A stretch of DNA of 64,000 bases from Aplectana chamaeleonis (taxonomy: Eukaryota > Nematoda > Chromadorea > Rhabditida > Cosmocercidae). The stretch is from the NCBI GenBank assembly GCA_029168955.1, contig JAPDOI010000362.1, forward strand, positions 310,001 through 374,000. Reading direction: 5' to 3'. The position numbers and the translations under genes are program-made. Within the stretch, counting starts at the first letter, position 1. The number at the start of each line of letters is the position of its first letter. Of the stretch, positions 24,919 through 36,190 are shown piece by piece. The notes under the pieces were generated by a model. It ran no database searches. It was not told the DNA's origin and worked only from the letters and a program-made list of their open reading frames with translations.

Positions 24919-25012
24919 TGGGCGTGACTTTGGCTGTCAGTGGAGCAGTGCACTGCCACGGTGGGAGTCCGTATAAAAGAACCGTTCAACGTTACATTTC
25001 CATGCAGTCATC
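24919..25012 (+). promoter_or_regulatory. Gene 2 core promoter
   Basis: TGGGCGTGACTT at 24919-24930 begins 53 bp before TATAAAA (24972-24978). An initiator-like GCAGTC with A at 25006 lies 34 bp after the TATA start, and the ATG follows 7 bases later. All three distances equal those of gene 3. The leader would be only about 7 bases. Confidence 0.75.
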
Positions 25013-28000
25013 ATGATTCTCTTCCATGCTCTAGGATTGCTGGTCTCAGTGGCGCTGAGTTCTGCGGTCCCGAGCTTCTTCTCTTCCATCGAAGATGTAT
25101 CTGATCTGGGGGTAGCCCTCATCGCCGACTCACAACCAGTCCCCAACTGCACAAACCCACTTCTGGAGAATCTCACCAATGATATGAGAGAAGATTTTCT
25201 CTTCAGGCAGAACAGCATCCGTAGAAAGGTTGCGACAGGTGCCATGAAGACTCAGGGTGGCAAGTTTTTGCCCAAAAGCAATGAAATGTATCAACTGGTA
25301 AGTGCCTTAAGACATATAGATTCTGTACTTGAAACTCGATATGACAAGGTAATGCACCAGCTATTTGATTTAAAATCAAAACGGTAAAGACGCTGGCGCT
25401 TACCGATTGGGATCCTTGCGGATGAAGTATCCTCTGACACTATAAGGCACATCTGTCTTAGTCAGTGACAAAAGCACTAATGAGCCGAGCACTGACACCA
25501 GATTTTGATTTGGTATATTTACCAGCTGTGGCATAAAAGTGTCTGATCTGGATGTGATGCCCATCGCCAACTCGCGAACAGCTCTCAACTGCAGTGCAAA
25601 CCTGCTACAGGAGCATCACACATTTGATATTAGGCAAGACATTCTCTTTACGCTAAACATTATCCGTAAGAAGGCTGCAACAGGTGTCCTGAAGACTCAG
25701 AGTACCAACAAGTTTTTTTGCCGAAAAGCAATGAAACGTATAAAGTGGTAAGCGGCATACGATTCATAAGGTGTGTGCTTGAGATGCAGTATGTCAGTTA
25801 TTTAATTTATGATCAGAAACAGTAGGGATGCTGGCGGACCAACTAGGATCCTTGGAGATAAGGTATCTCCTGACACTGATAGGTAAATCAGTCTTGTTCA
25901 TGGCGAACGGATGTCAGCGAGCCGAGATATAACAACCAAACTTGATTTTGTTTATTTCACAGTTGCGGTGTTGTCGGGCTGTGAACAAATGTTTACCTAT
26001 GTGCCTATTAAAAGTTTATTTGATTTATCAACTGCACACACTATGAAAAATTTGCCGCTGTTCTAAGACATGTAACTGGTTAGCATTTGCTATTTCAGGA
26101 GTGGAGCTGCGAGCTTGAAGGAAGAGCAAGAGAGGCTGTTAAAGGCTGCGCTATCATGGCTTCGGGTTTCCCTCGAAGATATGGACTGAACATTAATGGG
26201 TTTGTTTTTGAGTTTAGCGAAATAGAGTTGGTTGACAAAGAGTAACAATTACAATGATTTCTCTGAACCAATAGCTCAAAATTCAGATATAGCAGGGACA
26301 AGGGCAAGCCGGTAACAGACTCTATCCGGAACCCTCTCGAAAACCTATTTGATTATTGGGAAAAACAAGCCACGGAGGTTGAATGGCCGGTGGACAACAA
26401 GTTCACAAGTGAAGAGGAATTGAAGAAAGCTCAGGGATTAGCAAATGTGAGTGTATCAGTGAGTACTGTCTTCGAATGAAAATCAGCAGCGAAAAACACA
26501 CGGCGAATCGACCAACACCTCCTCCGCAGATGGTCAGAGGACAAACAACTACAGTTGGATGCTATCAGGATGTTTGTGGACAGAATCCTAATGAACCAAG
26601 TCTGGGATCGGGAGCGTGCGTGTATGGAGAACCGTGAGTTCCCATTATTAGTATCCTCGTCTTGAGAAATATTACGAGCATCAATAGAACAGACACCCGA
26701 TCAAGGCACTAAAAAGCCATTAGGAACAATCCTCTTTAGGAACGTCGAGGTTGATGAAGTGATCTACGAGACGTCGACGGAGTCGTGTTCCACTAGTGGA
26801 TGCACAAAAATCGAGAAGGCAAAGTGTGTGGATGGTCTCTGCGTTCCGGAGGCAACAACGACGACGACAACAACAACCACCACAACAACAACTCCTACAA
26901 CAACAACAACAACTACTACTACTACTACTTCAACAACCACAGAACCTCCAACTACAACAAACGAATGTAATGTTTTCTTCGAGGAAAGCGAGCCTTTCCC
27001 TACTTTTCCATTGTAGCTAATTATTGAATTGTGTGGTTCTAAAAGTTGCTGAGAAGGTCAGCACGTTGAAGAGGATTGAAGAAATACTGGCTGGCTGTGG
27101 AAACGCAGAGTTGGCATGACTTGTACGCGTGCTAGTGTGGAGTAGGGGTTAGAGGCAAAAGGCAGACGGGGCTGCAGCATCGCGCTCGCCCCATGCGCCA
27201 CGAGTGATGAACAGAGGGTAGGTCGGAAGCAAATGAAGTTGTCATACTCGGAGAACTAGTGGACGTTTGGCATATGTATAAAGTCAGAAGGTAAGGTCTC
27301 ACTATCAGATTAACATAAGTCTAGCTAATGAAATAGGTGCGATCATCACGGCTGACCGTGCGACATTGGCGGCATCAACGGCCGACGGGGTTCCAATCGA
27401 GTGCGACGATCTAGTTCCGCAGCTCCGCCTACTCATTAGACTAAATGTAACACGGTTACTCTACGAATGACTGATACTTATTCGCTCAAATGCCACAATC
27501 CTCACCAAAATACTGAACTTCCGGTCAGACTAACATGTATTTAGCGTATTTATCGTAAATTTGAAGAAAAGGAGGATAGCCGGTACGGATTGTTCTAAGA
27601 CGCTTGACAACTTAGGGTGTGCAAAACAAATATCAGGCTTTAAACGTGAGCTGCCGACGTCCCTACCAGAAATTGGAAAAAAAACACTTCAAATGTGTTT
27701 TTCGGTGAGTGAGCTGATGGCGTGTCTTAGAAAGGCGCGAAGATGATGAAGTCAGTTTAATTATATGTCAGGTCATTTGTCCGATGTTCCGCCAACGTGT
27801 CTTCCTCTCAGAGAGAAAAAAACGTAGAAGTTAGAGTATACAAATGTCAAGACGATGAATTACCACCTTAACGAGGTTCCGTGGACTCTCGTCCTTGATC
27901 TATAGCTGTACTGTGAAATCGGAGAGAGAAGGGACAGAGCCGAGCAACATAGCGTGAGAGCACACTTGCATCTTCCACCTACAGTGCATCTACGCACTCG

Positions 28001-31000
28001 CTTTAAGTCCGCAACGTGCGCGCTGATTGCGCAAGCTTGTTGCGGATTTGTTACGCCTTTTTCAGAGTGCCATCGCTGATCGCCGCGATGGGGTGTTAAC
28101 TGCTCATGAAATCCCGGTTGTCACCTGGAACGCACAACTCCTTCCTGTTGTGACTTGGAGGGCAAACTAGCCTACCGTTGTCACCTCGAAACCAAATTTC
28201 ATCACATTTTCTTGTTTCTTTTGTGACTTGAAGGTAACGGAGCATAATTCGCAACGTTTTGCACTTTCAGTTGTCGTGTGACGGGACAAGCCAATCCTAG
28301 ACGTATTGCTGAGTCACAGACGACAAGAGTGACGCAGACCGTCAGACTCCGGCGCTCGACCTGCAGGTCGCATCCATGTGACAACTACAATTTCCTGGGC
28401 ATGAGCATCAATCGAGATCGCGTCGCACGTCGATCTGCATTCAAAACATGCGATCGCGGCAATCAGCGACCGCACTCTGAAAGAAGCCATAAGATTTCCG
28501 GCGGGGAGAGGGTGGCGATTTGCCAACCGGCGCTATTCAGCTCTTTATCAATATGTGTATACCCCCCTTCGCTGCCGCCGTCCTATCCAGCGCCGCCGAT
28601 CAGCTGATTAGGTAGATTTTTCAAATTTAATCTTTTGCTTTTCGTTTATTTAACAGGTTTAGTGGAAGTTTTTTGATGTTTTGAAGCGTGAAAGGGTTAG
28701 GAAAACTAATTTTTCGTTTTAGGAATAAACTCTAAAGCTGCGAAATGCGACGCTCGCCCGGAATTGGAGCAGAAGGTTCCTTGAACAAAAAAAATAGTTT
28801 TCGTTATCCTAGCACGCATGAAAACATCATAATACGTTGAAAAACCACTAGATAAACCAAAAACAAAAAGTAATTTCAAAAACCCACTCAATCAGGTGAT
28901 CGGCTGGATAGGACTTGGGCAGCAAAGGAGGTGTCTGCTGCAATGTAAAGAGATCTGCGACACAGCGCCGCAACACGCTCGCGCAATTAGCGTGCACGTT
29001 TCAAACTGAACGCGAGTTCGTACACGCACTGTAGGTAGGCTTGTACGTGGCAAAAACAAAAAAGGTGGAACCTTGCGAACAGGAAGGTCCGCATTTCAAT
29101 GATTGCTTCCTGGTGAGACGACGCTGCTGCGGGTCCCAACATGGAAAGTAGTGATTTTTGTCCCTACATTTGCGCCAAGTCTCATCCCGTTGTCTGCTCC
29201 GCCCATGAGCTGCCCTTGCGCCTTGCTCGCAGACGCCTTAAGGAATCAATCGAGTGATTTTGAGGTGCAAGAACATAGATCCTAAATGGGTTCGACGCCT
29301 ATTGCTTTAGAATTAAGGAGCACACCCTTAGCATAATATTTTCTTTCTGGAGCGGGATGAAGGAGCTAGAGCAAGCAAGGCAAGATAAAGCGCGAGTGAG
29401 CGGTAAGCAAATCGTGGGTCCTAAATGATCATCGATTTTGGACGCTCTCTCGTAAGGAGTGGACGCTACCTGACGCATCGAGTGAGCATTCTGTGGGAAT
29501 TCAGCAGCGAGGCAGCTGCGCACGTGTAGAAAGATACCAGAGATGTAGAAGAAGTTGTTTGGCGATCAGGATGCTTGAATCTTGAGTATAAGTCTGCAAA
29601 GAGCTCATAGAGAGCGGTTGTGCTGCTATGAATTTCATGGATGTTGACCTCCTTTTGACCGCCTACACTTAACCTTTGAATGTGCAACTTTTATGGAACT
29701 ATACTTTACTCGAGACTAGATTAATCACAGTTATTATTGGGCAATCGCAAGGGGAAAATGCCATTTTTCAGTGAACAAGATGTGTCCAGGCAATCCCGAA
29801 ATGCTCGACAGAATTAGAGTGAATGCCAGTGATATGCACAACTACCGAAGGTTTGTTACTGATATCTAGCTAATAGTTTTCTTATTTTCATGTTATATAA
29901 TACATTAATCCTAACCATAAGCGTTGCTCTTTCTTGTTACGTCCTAAATTCAGATCGATTCTAGCGAAGGGCGAGGTCGTTAAGGACTCTGGAAACAAAC
30001 TTCCAACTGCCGCTGACATGCTTCAGCTGGTAGGCGAACCTTACACATTGCAAAATCTTCTTTTCCAACTCTAAAGCGGACATAGTATTTGCAAACAACA
30101 TAATCTTTTAAGATTAATTTCCTGCAAAGTACAGTGAATAACGCTAAGAAGTCAACTTTGTTACAGACATATGACTGCGATCTGGAAAAACTCGCCATCG
30201 CAGCTGCGAGTAGATGCTCCTACAGCTCTGACCTAGCGGTCCCCTCCAGCATGCAGCAGAACTTCTATTGGCTACCAGAATCCAGCGCTCCAACTCGTCT
30301 TGACGCAATTGCCGGAGTTGTTTCACTTTAGTTCTCTCTTAAGCAGAGTTGTGTCCGTGTATAGAAGTTTTTTCCAGTCCATCAAATTTTGGTGGTCTCA
30401 AGTGAGGAAAGTTCCAGGACCGGGAATGGAGGTCACCTTCCGGCAAAAGCACTTGGGCACCTCGATAACATATTTTACGAGGGTAAGAGCTGTTCCACGT
30501 TTATTGGTAGTGTTTGTAATTCAACACTCTGTTGTGATACAGTCTCAATACTATAGTACGTTCACATAAGAATACCGAATAGACTTTTGTAGCAAACCTG
30601 TGACTACCAGAATCCTCAGGGGTTTTTCTTGAAAGCACTAAGCCAGATCTCATGCTCACAACCATGCCAACGCTTCGATTTCTCAATCCAGCTGATACGT
30701 TCAACTTCTGTGCTTGTTCTGAACTCTCTTTATTCATTACACAATAGCGTTTATTAGCCGTGTTGAATGTGTAAGCTACTGGGTATATAGACTAAGCAGC
30801 GTCTTCCGTAGCACACCTCACAACATATTACAGAATTTTTCAAAATTCCTGTTGCCACACCTCTGAAACTAATTGTTCAGATGGCATGGGCAACTACTAG
30901 CAGTTTGGGATGTGCAGTCTCAGAGAAAGGGAAATGCAACGGCTGGTACATCTCATGTGTGTACAACCCAGGGTATTTTTCTAGTAGTTAATAATAACTG

Positions 31001-31169
31001 CTAAGTACGGAAATGTATTCAACTATTTGATTCCAGAGGAAATGTCGTCGACAGTGTTCTCTACATGAAAGGAACACCATGTTCTCGGTGTCCTTCTGGC
31101 TCTGCCTGCAATGAAAACAAGCTGTGCCAAAAGAGGTCAAGCGATGATTATACCGATTATTATTACTGA
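25013..31169 (+). CDS. Two-domain CAP (SCP/TAPS) secreted protein, gene 2
   Basis: Exons: 25013-25297, 26099-26199, 26287-26446, 26530-26633, 26740-26966, 29772-29850, 29954-30029, 30167-30316, 30378-30482, 30881-30972, 31037-31169; 503 aa. Residues 1-18 form a signal peptide (HALGLLVSVALSSA). Sequons at N45 and N53. CAP domain 1 (about 45-220) has QN (Q66) where family members have HN. The Cys-rich hinge is followed by a nearly pure Thr linker (256-289) encoded by ACN codons. CAP domain 2 (292-490) keeps HNYRR (H314) but reads TYFTRMAW at 425-432, so the His of the GHYTQ motif is Tyr. Residues 494-503 are SSDDYTDYYY. Intron 5 (2.8 kb) holds a Tc1-like element. Intron 1 holds a decayed exon-1 duplicate. 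Closest relative is gene 3. Secretion is inferred from the leader. Confidence 0.92.
25539..25747 (+). pseudogene. Decayed duplicate of CAP exon 1 in intron 1 of gene 2
   Basis: The frame encodes SDLDVMPIANS, then an IRKKAATGVLKTQ segment. It matches exon 1 of gene 3 (SDLDEMPIANS, IRKKAATGVLKTQ) more closely than exon 1 of its own gene. It lacks the signal peptide and the first sequon changes to NCS. Two extra T in a T-run (7 instead of 5) break the frame before the donor. The following ~230 bp resemble the intron after exon 1, so exon end and intron were duplicated in tandem, with a unit of about 440 bp. If spliced in phase 0 it would meet a TGA at once. Confidence 0.85.
27982..29031. mobile_element. 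Tc1-like non-autonomous element in intron 5 of gene 2
   Basis: Both ends begin TA|CAGTGC, the canonical Tc1-type terminus, and the inverted repeats continue for about 66 bp with roughly 12 mismatches (shared words ACTCGC, AACGTGC, ATTGCGC, TGTTGCGG). TA flanks at 27980-27981 and 29032-29033. The interior includes a foldback at 28581-28913. No transposase frame is seen. Confidence 0.75.
28581..28913. repeat. Foldback inverted repeat
   Basis: The left arm starting CTATCCAGCGCCGCCGATCA and the right arm ending GATCGGCTGGATAGG are inverted over about 150 bp with many mismatches, meeting near GCGACGCTCGCCCGG (28750-28765). It lies inside the Tc1-like element and probably is a separate insertion. 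Confidence 0.6.
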
Positions 31170-31639
31170 CAGTTCGTCAAGCGTTTGAGCTATAAAGTGT
31201 TCACTAATACTTGTGAGAAAGTTCTATGTGAATTTACTCAAACGTATCACAGTCACAGAGTTGTTACTCCGATCAACGAAGTTATTAATATCTAGTGTGG
31301 TGGTGTTGGTAGTCGCCAATCTCTCAAGCCATACCATTCATTTCACTATTGCGTGATTGGATTTAGTATTATTTGCGGTGCTAGTGTTAAGAGAAAAGAG
31401 AGCGATCCAATTCCTTTGAGTTATTTTCTTTGCACGGGAGAACTCGCAGTGAAGTTTCCCGAGATGTATCTGGCACGACCACCTCTAGGATCGCATTCAG
31501 TTCACTTGGCCTAACTTTGATCCAGCGTATCTCTTCCGAGGAGCACTACATGGCGTCAGAAGTTTGATTTAGGCGAGGAAAACTGATAAACAAGGGACGA
31601 AAGTCACCTCTGAAGCCCAGCACGTGGGAACGCCGATAA
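31170..31639. other. Gene 2 3' flank
   Basis: The first ~40 bp (CGTCAAGCGTTTGAG) are shared with the 3' flank of gene 3 after 54402, consistent with recent duplication. A TATAAA at about 31191 could serve as a weak polyadenylation signal. Nothing else is seen. Confidence 0.4.
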
Positions 31640-32350
31640 CCTATTCCACACGGGAAGGAAATGTGAGCAGGACCGCAGTGGAAGTGCCTCTCACCCAAAG
31701 AACGTGTGCGGGACCCCGGTGAGAGTGCTTAGGACGTCGTAAAAGTGTATGGGAACGAAGTGGGAGTAGGCTCAACGCCGTAGAAAAAGAGCGGAACCTA
31801 TACAGGAGTGCGCTCGGCGTTGCAGAAGGTGAGCGGAGTTTCAGTGGGAGTGCGCAGGACGCCGTAGAAAGTTTGTGGAATTCAAGCGGGAGCAAGGGGG
31901 AGCCGTAGAGTATGTGCGGGACCGAAGTGTAAGTGTGTCCGACGTCGCAGAAAGTGTGTCGGAACCCGATTGGGATTGCTCAGGACGCCGTAGAAACTAT
32001 GTCGGCACCCCAGTGAGTGTGCGCACGACGACGTAGAAAGTGTCTGGAGTAGGAAAGGGAGTGCTTTGGACGTCATAAAAACTGTGCGGGATTCACGTGA
32101 GAGTTCGCAAAACGCCGCAGAAAGTTTGTGGGATGCAAGCGGGAATAGGGGGAGCCGTAGGATGAGGTAGGGACCCAAGTGGAAGTGCGTCCAAGGTCGC
32201 AAAAAGTGTGCGGAACCCCGAGAGAGTGCGCACTGCGACCAAAAAAATGTGCTAGGGACCCATGAAAGGAGAGCGCCGGCAGCCGTAGGAAATGTACTGA
32301 GCCGAGTGGGAGTGCGCAGGGTTCCGTAAAAGATGAGTGGAGTAGCGCAT
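31640..32350. repeat. ~42-bp minisatellite with higher-order period
   Basis: About 16 diverged units of about 42 bp. A typical unit contains GTGTGCGGGACCC, then AGTGGGAGTGCGCAGGACG and CCGTAGAAA. Units containing GTTTGTGG...CAAGCGGGA...AGGGGGAGCCGTAG recur 253 bp apart (31871 and 32124), i.e. a higher-order repeat of six units. The array is open in several frames only because it is GC-rich and repetitive; I do not call it coding. Confidence 0.85.
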
Positions 32351-33194
32351 CAAGTAGAGCGTACGCCGTGTAACAGGCTATTCATACTCATCATCTCCCT
32401 CTCCATCTGAGCGATCCTGAGGAGATGAATATAAATCAATCCTAACCCCGCCCGCCCCGCCGCAGTAGTGCCGCAGAGTGTTTAATGTTCCTTTCGAAGT
32501 CGTTCATAGACAAAATTCTCTGACATCAAATATCTGATAGCGTTTTCGATCATTGTCGACCACTTGACATAACAGGAAACTTCTTGATTCTGAGAGCGCT
32601 GTCATTCATTATTCGCTTGAACTCGGTATGATCATTATTATCTCTCCCGCTCCGCTATTTCGATACAGCTACCTCATTCGTATTTCACTGGAAGAGCAAA
32701 TAAGGGCAGGAGGGTGTGAATTCTTCTATACTCATGTACGTTGACTTTAGCCGGCACGAGGTTAACTGATAGTCTTTCGCAAACTACCTCGGCGGTCTCG
32801 CCCTCTTCAGCGTCTGAATAAGGTCGAATCTACATGTAAAAATACTCGGGCAATCCTAGCTTTGCCCTTCTAAAATTAAAGACATTAAAGACAAAATCTC
32901 CAATCAATTGGCTGTGATAGAAGAGACTGAGAGGCATACTTTCTCAAAGTCTGTGGAGCACCAGGATATCAGTAGGAGTCGACGGAGCACTGGGAATTCA
33001 GAAATCAGCACTTATATCAGTAGGCTAATCTGATGTAGGGCTGCAATCATACTACTACCCTCGACCTTCCGGTTAACCTTGAGATCTCTCGTGTTGATCC
33101 AAAATACCTCGACCGCTTTTCGCGCACTTGTTTTGGTCTCCCGCGCTAGTATCTCCACTCTCAGCTCTAAATCGTCCCCGTTATGGCAAATTTA
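32351..33194. other. No gene recognised
   Basis: No supported frame, repeat or RNA gene seen. Confidence 0.5.
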
Positions 33195-33685
33195 AGGCAC
33201 TGTTCATGAGATGAGGAAAATGTGTTTCAGTCTTCACCAGGAATGGGTAGTGGAGGTGCGCACTGTAACGTTAACGTCGGAAGAACGCATGAAAACGAGC
33301 AAGGAAGAACCCCAAAAGAGCCCGAAGTTGCCATCTTGAGCGCAAGGCAAACCCCAAAAGCGCAATACCCGCCCTCCGACGTGAACAAATGATAACTCGA
33401 GATCGTGATTTGAGCGGTTGTTTGTGATCATTAGCCCGGTTCTTCCCTTCATTCTCAGCTTCTCTCTTTACTCTGGTCAGCTGGCATACATCGTCTGCAG
33501 AAGACGGAAGTTACAAGCCTCGGGCAACTCGTCCACCATGCTTCCCTAGCTAAATTTTTGAGGAGCCATAACTCCGTTCTCAGAAATTTTTGAACGATAC
33601 CAGAGACTTAATTGGAAGGATGGAACCGTTCTCAGGATAGGCAGATAAACAAAGAATCGGTTTTTATCGTGAACACTGCATTTGA
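33195..33685 (-). mobile_element. TA-flanked MITE, diverged copy (- orientation)
   Basis: The left end AGGCACTGTTCATGAGATG follows TA at 33193-33194. The body (ATGATCACAAACAACCGCTC to CAACTCGTCCACCATG on the + strand) aligns inverted to 36999-37479. The right end is diverged, so that coordinate is approximate. Confidence 0.6.
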
Positions 33686-33912
33686 TAAAAAAGTTCAGTA
33701 TTTTCCGATTCCGCGCCTCGTAGACACTCTCTGACAGCGCTGCTAACATTATCTGAGAATAATGACATCATTAAGAAACTTTGTCGCTTTGCGGTACATC
33801 ATGACCTCTCTGACCTTCGTGGGTGTTCCATGACCTGCGCTCGCGTGGTCCATAGTCATTAAGAGTTGCTATTAGGCAAAGCAGACTCTTTGACTCCTTG
33901 CGCTCTTTCTCT

Positions 33913-34640
33913 TCAAAGCATACATTCATACCGTTGCAAAGTATGTTTCCGAAAATCGTAAGTTCTGTCTGAGTGGGAATCCCGGACCGCTAGTAGACTA
34001 GAATGTTCTTGTTTGAAGTTTCTATTATTTTTCTGCCATTTGTCAGCTGAATCTGGACCATCAATGCATCGCCTGTGAAAAAAGGGGAAGGATTCGAGCA
34101 CGGGTGCTTCGACTTTAGATATGAAGGCGACGGTAAGCGTTGGCGCTAGCCGTTGTCTGATCGCCAGTTTCCGCAGCAGCGTGAAGTATACTCTGGTCAC
34201 CTCGAATTGCACAAAACACGATCCGCCACCGTCCATCGACGCGTTCTCGTCCTATCCCGGTGCGTGTGAGAATCAATACGCCAGCGCCGCCGCCACTAAC
34301 TCACCAGGTTGACGGTGCAGTGGCAGGGTGGGTGGTTGAGTGTCGGTGGCACTGGCGTCGGCCATAAATGCGTCTATGTACACGCGCTACTGTACATAGA
34401 GGGTTAGGGCGGACCATGTTTTGTGCAAGTCGAGATAAACAGAGTGTAGTTATCTCCCCATTTGAAGACCTCGTAACCAAAACACTGCTTCAGAAGAACC
34501 ATGAGGCTGCGTGCCAGGAAACCGTGCATATTTATGGCACTTTGATGTTGATTTATTAGCTCTAAATCTGCTCTCGTTGCCGCGTCATCACTTACACTGG
34601 TGTACAGCGCTAAAACATCGATGACTTCCATCGCAGAATT
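33913..34640 (-). mobile_element. Penelope-like reverse-transcriptase relic
   Basis: The - frame 34631-34447 reads DVLALYTSVSDDAA, then INMHGF and CFGYEVFKWGDNY. The continuation at about 34188-34000 reads RKLAIRQRLAPTLTVAFISK, EAPVLESFP and RRCIDG. This is the Penelope-like RT pattern DVxxLYTNV...F.W......GLAMGQRLAP...RYIDD. The catalytic YIDD is degraded to CIDG. The two halves are separated by a 258-bp MITE (34189-34446). No endonuclease domain is seen. Confidence 0.7.
34189..34446. mobile_element. 258-bp MITE inserted in the Penelope-like RT
   Basis: Ends TACTCTGGTCACCTCGAATT and (opposite strand) CACTCTGTTTATCTCGACTT are inverted over about 40 bp, sharing TTGCACAAAACA. TA flanks at 34187-34188 and 34447-34448. 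Removing the insert and one TA restores the RT frame across the junction (...GDNY then FTLLRKLAI...). The interior is a GC-rich palindrome around 34290-34360. Confidence 0.8.
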
Positions 34641-34950
34641 GCTGCTGAGTTATACAGAACGGAAGTGGTTCGAGAAAGCTTGTGTGCTCCAAAAATAATC
34701 AATATGTTTGACTGACTGTGAGCTTTCTCATTCCTTGCTAAAACGGCTATCGGAAACACTAGAGCTGTGGAGTACTTGTTGGTCTAACGAGCACATCTGA
34801 GACTTGTACTGCTACAAATAATTTGTAGTTTGTACTCAACCGAAATAACTTTTCTACCACTTTGCCCTAAGGGCAGAAGAAGGGGTAAGAGAGGTGACCA
34901 TCATGCCGAGGTCGCAAGATAGGAGAAGCTGGAGATTACTGAGCAATGTA

Positions 34951-36188
34951 CCAGGTTGTCCAATAATTCTTGTCCAAAAATTTCACCATTTTTAATTTTT
35001 TTCAACTTTATTGAAAAACAAGTCTAATCAACAATATAATCACCACAGTTATCCACAACAGTGACCCATCGATTGGGCAGGTCGTCGATGCCCTTCGCCC
35101 GGAACTCCGGGGGCCGCGATGTCGGATTTGAGGTTGTCGTAGTTGGTGAATTTTCTTCCGGCCAAATGGTGCTTCAGCGTGCGGAACAAGTGGTAGTCGG
35201 AGGTGGCAAGGCCCGAAGAGTACGGCGGATTGGCAACCATCTCCCAGCCGAGCGTCGCCAACTTCTGCTGGGTTTCCTTCGCCACGTGGGGGCGCGCATT
35301 GTCGTGCAGCAGGTGGACCGAGGCCCGTCGGGGACGCTTTTCTCGAATCGTGGCGGCTAGTTTCTCGAGCTGATCGGTGTATATGGAGGCGGTGACCGTC
35401 CTGCCTTGCGGGAGCAGCTCGAAGTACAGCATGCCCTTGGTGTCCCACCAGCAGCAGAGCATGATCTTCAGCGGGTGCAGGTCGGATTTCGGCGTCGTCG
35501 GCGGCTCTTCTCCGCGCGGGATACAGACGGCATGGCGGGCGACGCTGTCGTAGAAAACCTAGCTCTCATCCCCAGTGACCAGGTCCTCGAGAAACTCCTT
35601 GCGATGCGGACGAAAGAGGAGGGACTGGCATACGGCCACGCGGCTCTGCTTGTTGGCGTCCGTCAGACGGTGGGGGATCCAACGGGCCAGAACTTTGTGG
35701 TAGCCGAGTAAGTTGAGTCGATTGTGGATGGTGGACTTGCTGCAGCCGAGCGTCGTCGCCAGTTCACGGGTGGTGGCTTCCGGCTTCTTCTTGATACAGC
35801 GACGGGCTTCGTCATCATCCACCGTAGAAGGCCTCCCGCTGTGCTTCCTGTCCTCGAGGCTCGTGTCGCCGCTCTCGAAACGATTGAACCAGCGGCTAAC
35901 TGTGCGTTGGGACACTGCATCCTTCTTGCACGCTCTGCAGATATTGGCGACCGCGGTGCCCGTGTCGTTGCCCAGCAGCCACTCGTAGTACACGAACGTA
36001 CGAATTCGAACTTGGTCCAATTTAGCTTTTACTGGTAGCTAGACGCGGCGACTGCGCCTTATATACCCCTAGCGTAGAACTTTGGAGAACCTTCTAGAAG
36101 GTTCTTACACTTGCCTGATATTATAACACTTCTAAGAAAAACTAAAGAATTTTGAAAATTTTCGGACAGGAATTATTGGACGGCCTGG
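34951..36188 (-). mobile_element. Nearly full-length mariner element
   Basis: Terminal inverted repeats of about 32 bp (left CCAGGTTGTCCAATAATTCT; right, opposite strand, CCAGGCCGTCCAATAATTCC) differ at four positions. TA target duplications sit at 34949-34950 and 36189-36190. The 1238-bp length is normal for mariner. The transposase lies on the - strand and is broken by a few point lesions. These ends differ from the Hsmar1/bandit-type end at 20826, so at least two mariner lineages invaded. Confidence 0.92.
35024..36020 (-). pseudogene. Mariner transposase (DD34D), inactivated
   Basis: N-terminal helix-turn-helix part: FNRFESGDTSLEDRKHSGRP, then a second HTH with GCSKSTIHNRL. The catalytic region has TGDES (first Asp), LLHDNARPHV (second) and SGLATSDYHLF (third); exactly 34 residues separate the last two Asp, the mariner signature. 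Lesions: a TAG after GDES where mariners carry Trp (35559-35561), a one-base frameshift near 35105-35112 after KSDIA, and TTG at the start position (36020) instead of ATG. Past the frameshift the usual tail (KGIDDLPNRWVTVVDNCGDY) is legible in the other frame, ending at 35024. Confidence 0.9.
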
Positions 36189-36190
36189 TA

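Noticed and set aside
25526..25747. Duplicate exon 1 as an alternative exon of gene 2
   Set aside because: Spliced in phase 0 it meets a TGA after six codons. It lacks a leader and has a two-base insertion before its donor.
31640..32350. CRISPR-like array
   Set aside because: Units are contiguous diverged tandem repeats with no unique spacers. The genome is eukaryotic.
35061..36038. Several + strand frames of 85-104 codons
   Set aside because: Antisense shadows of the mariner transposase.
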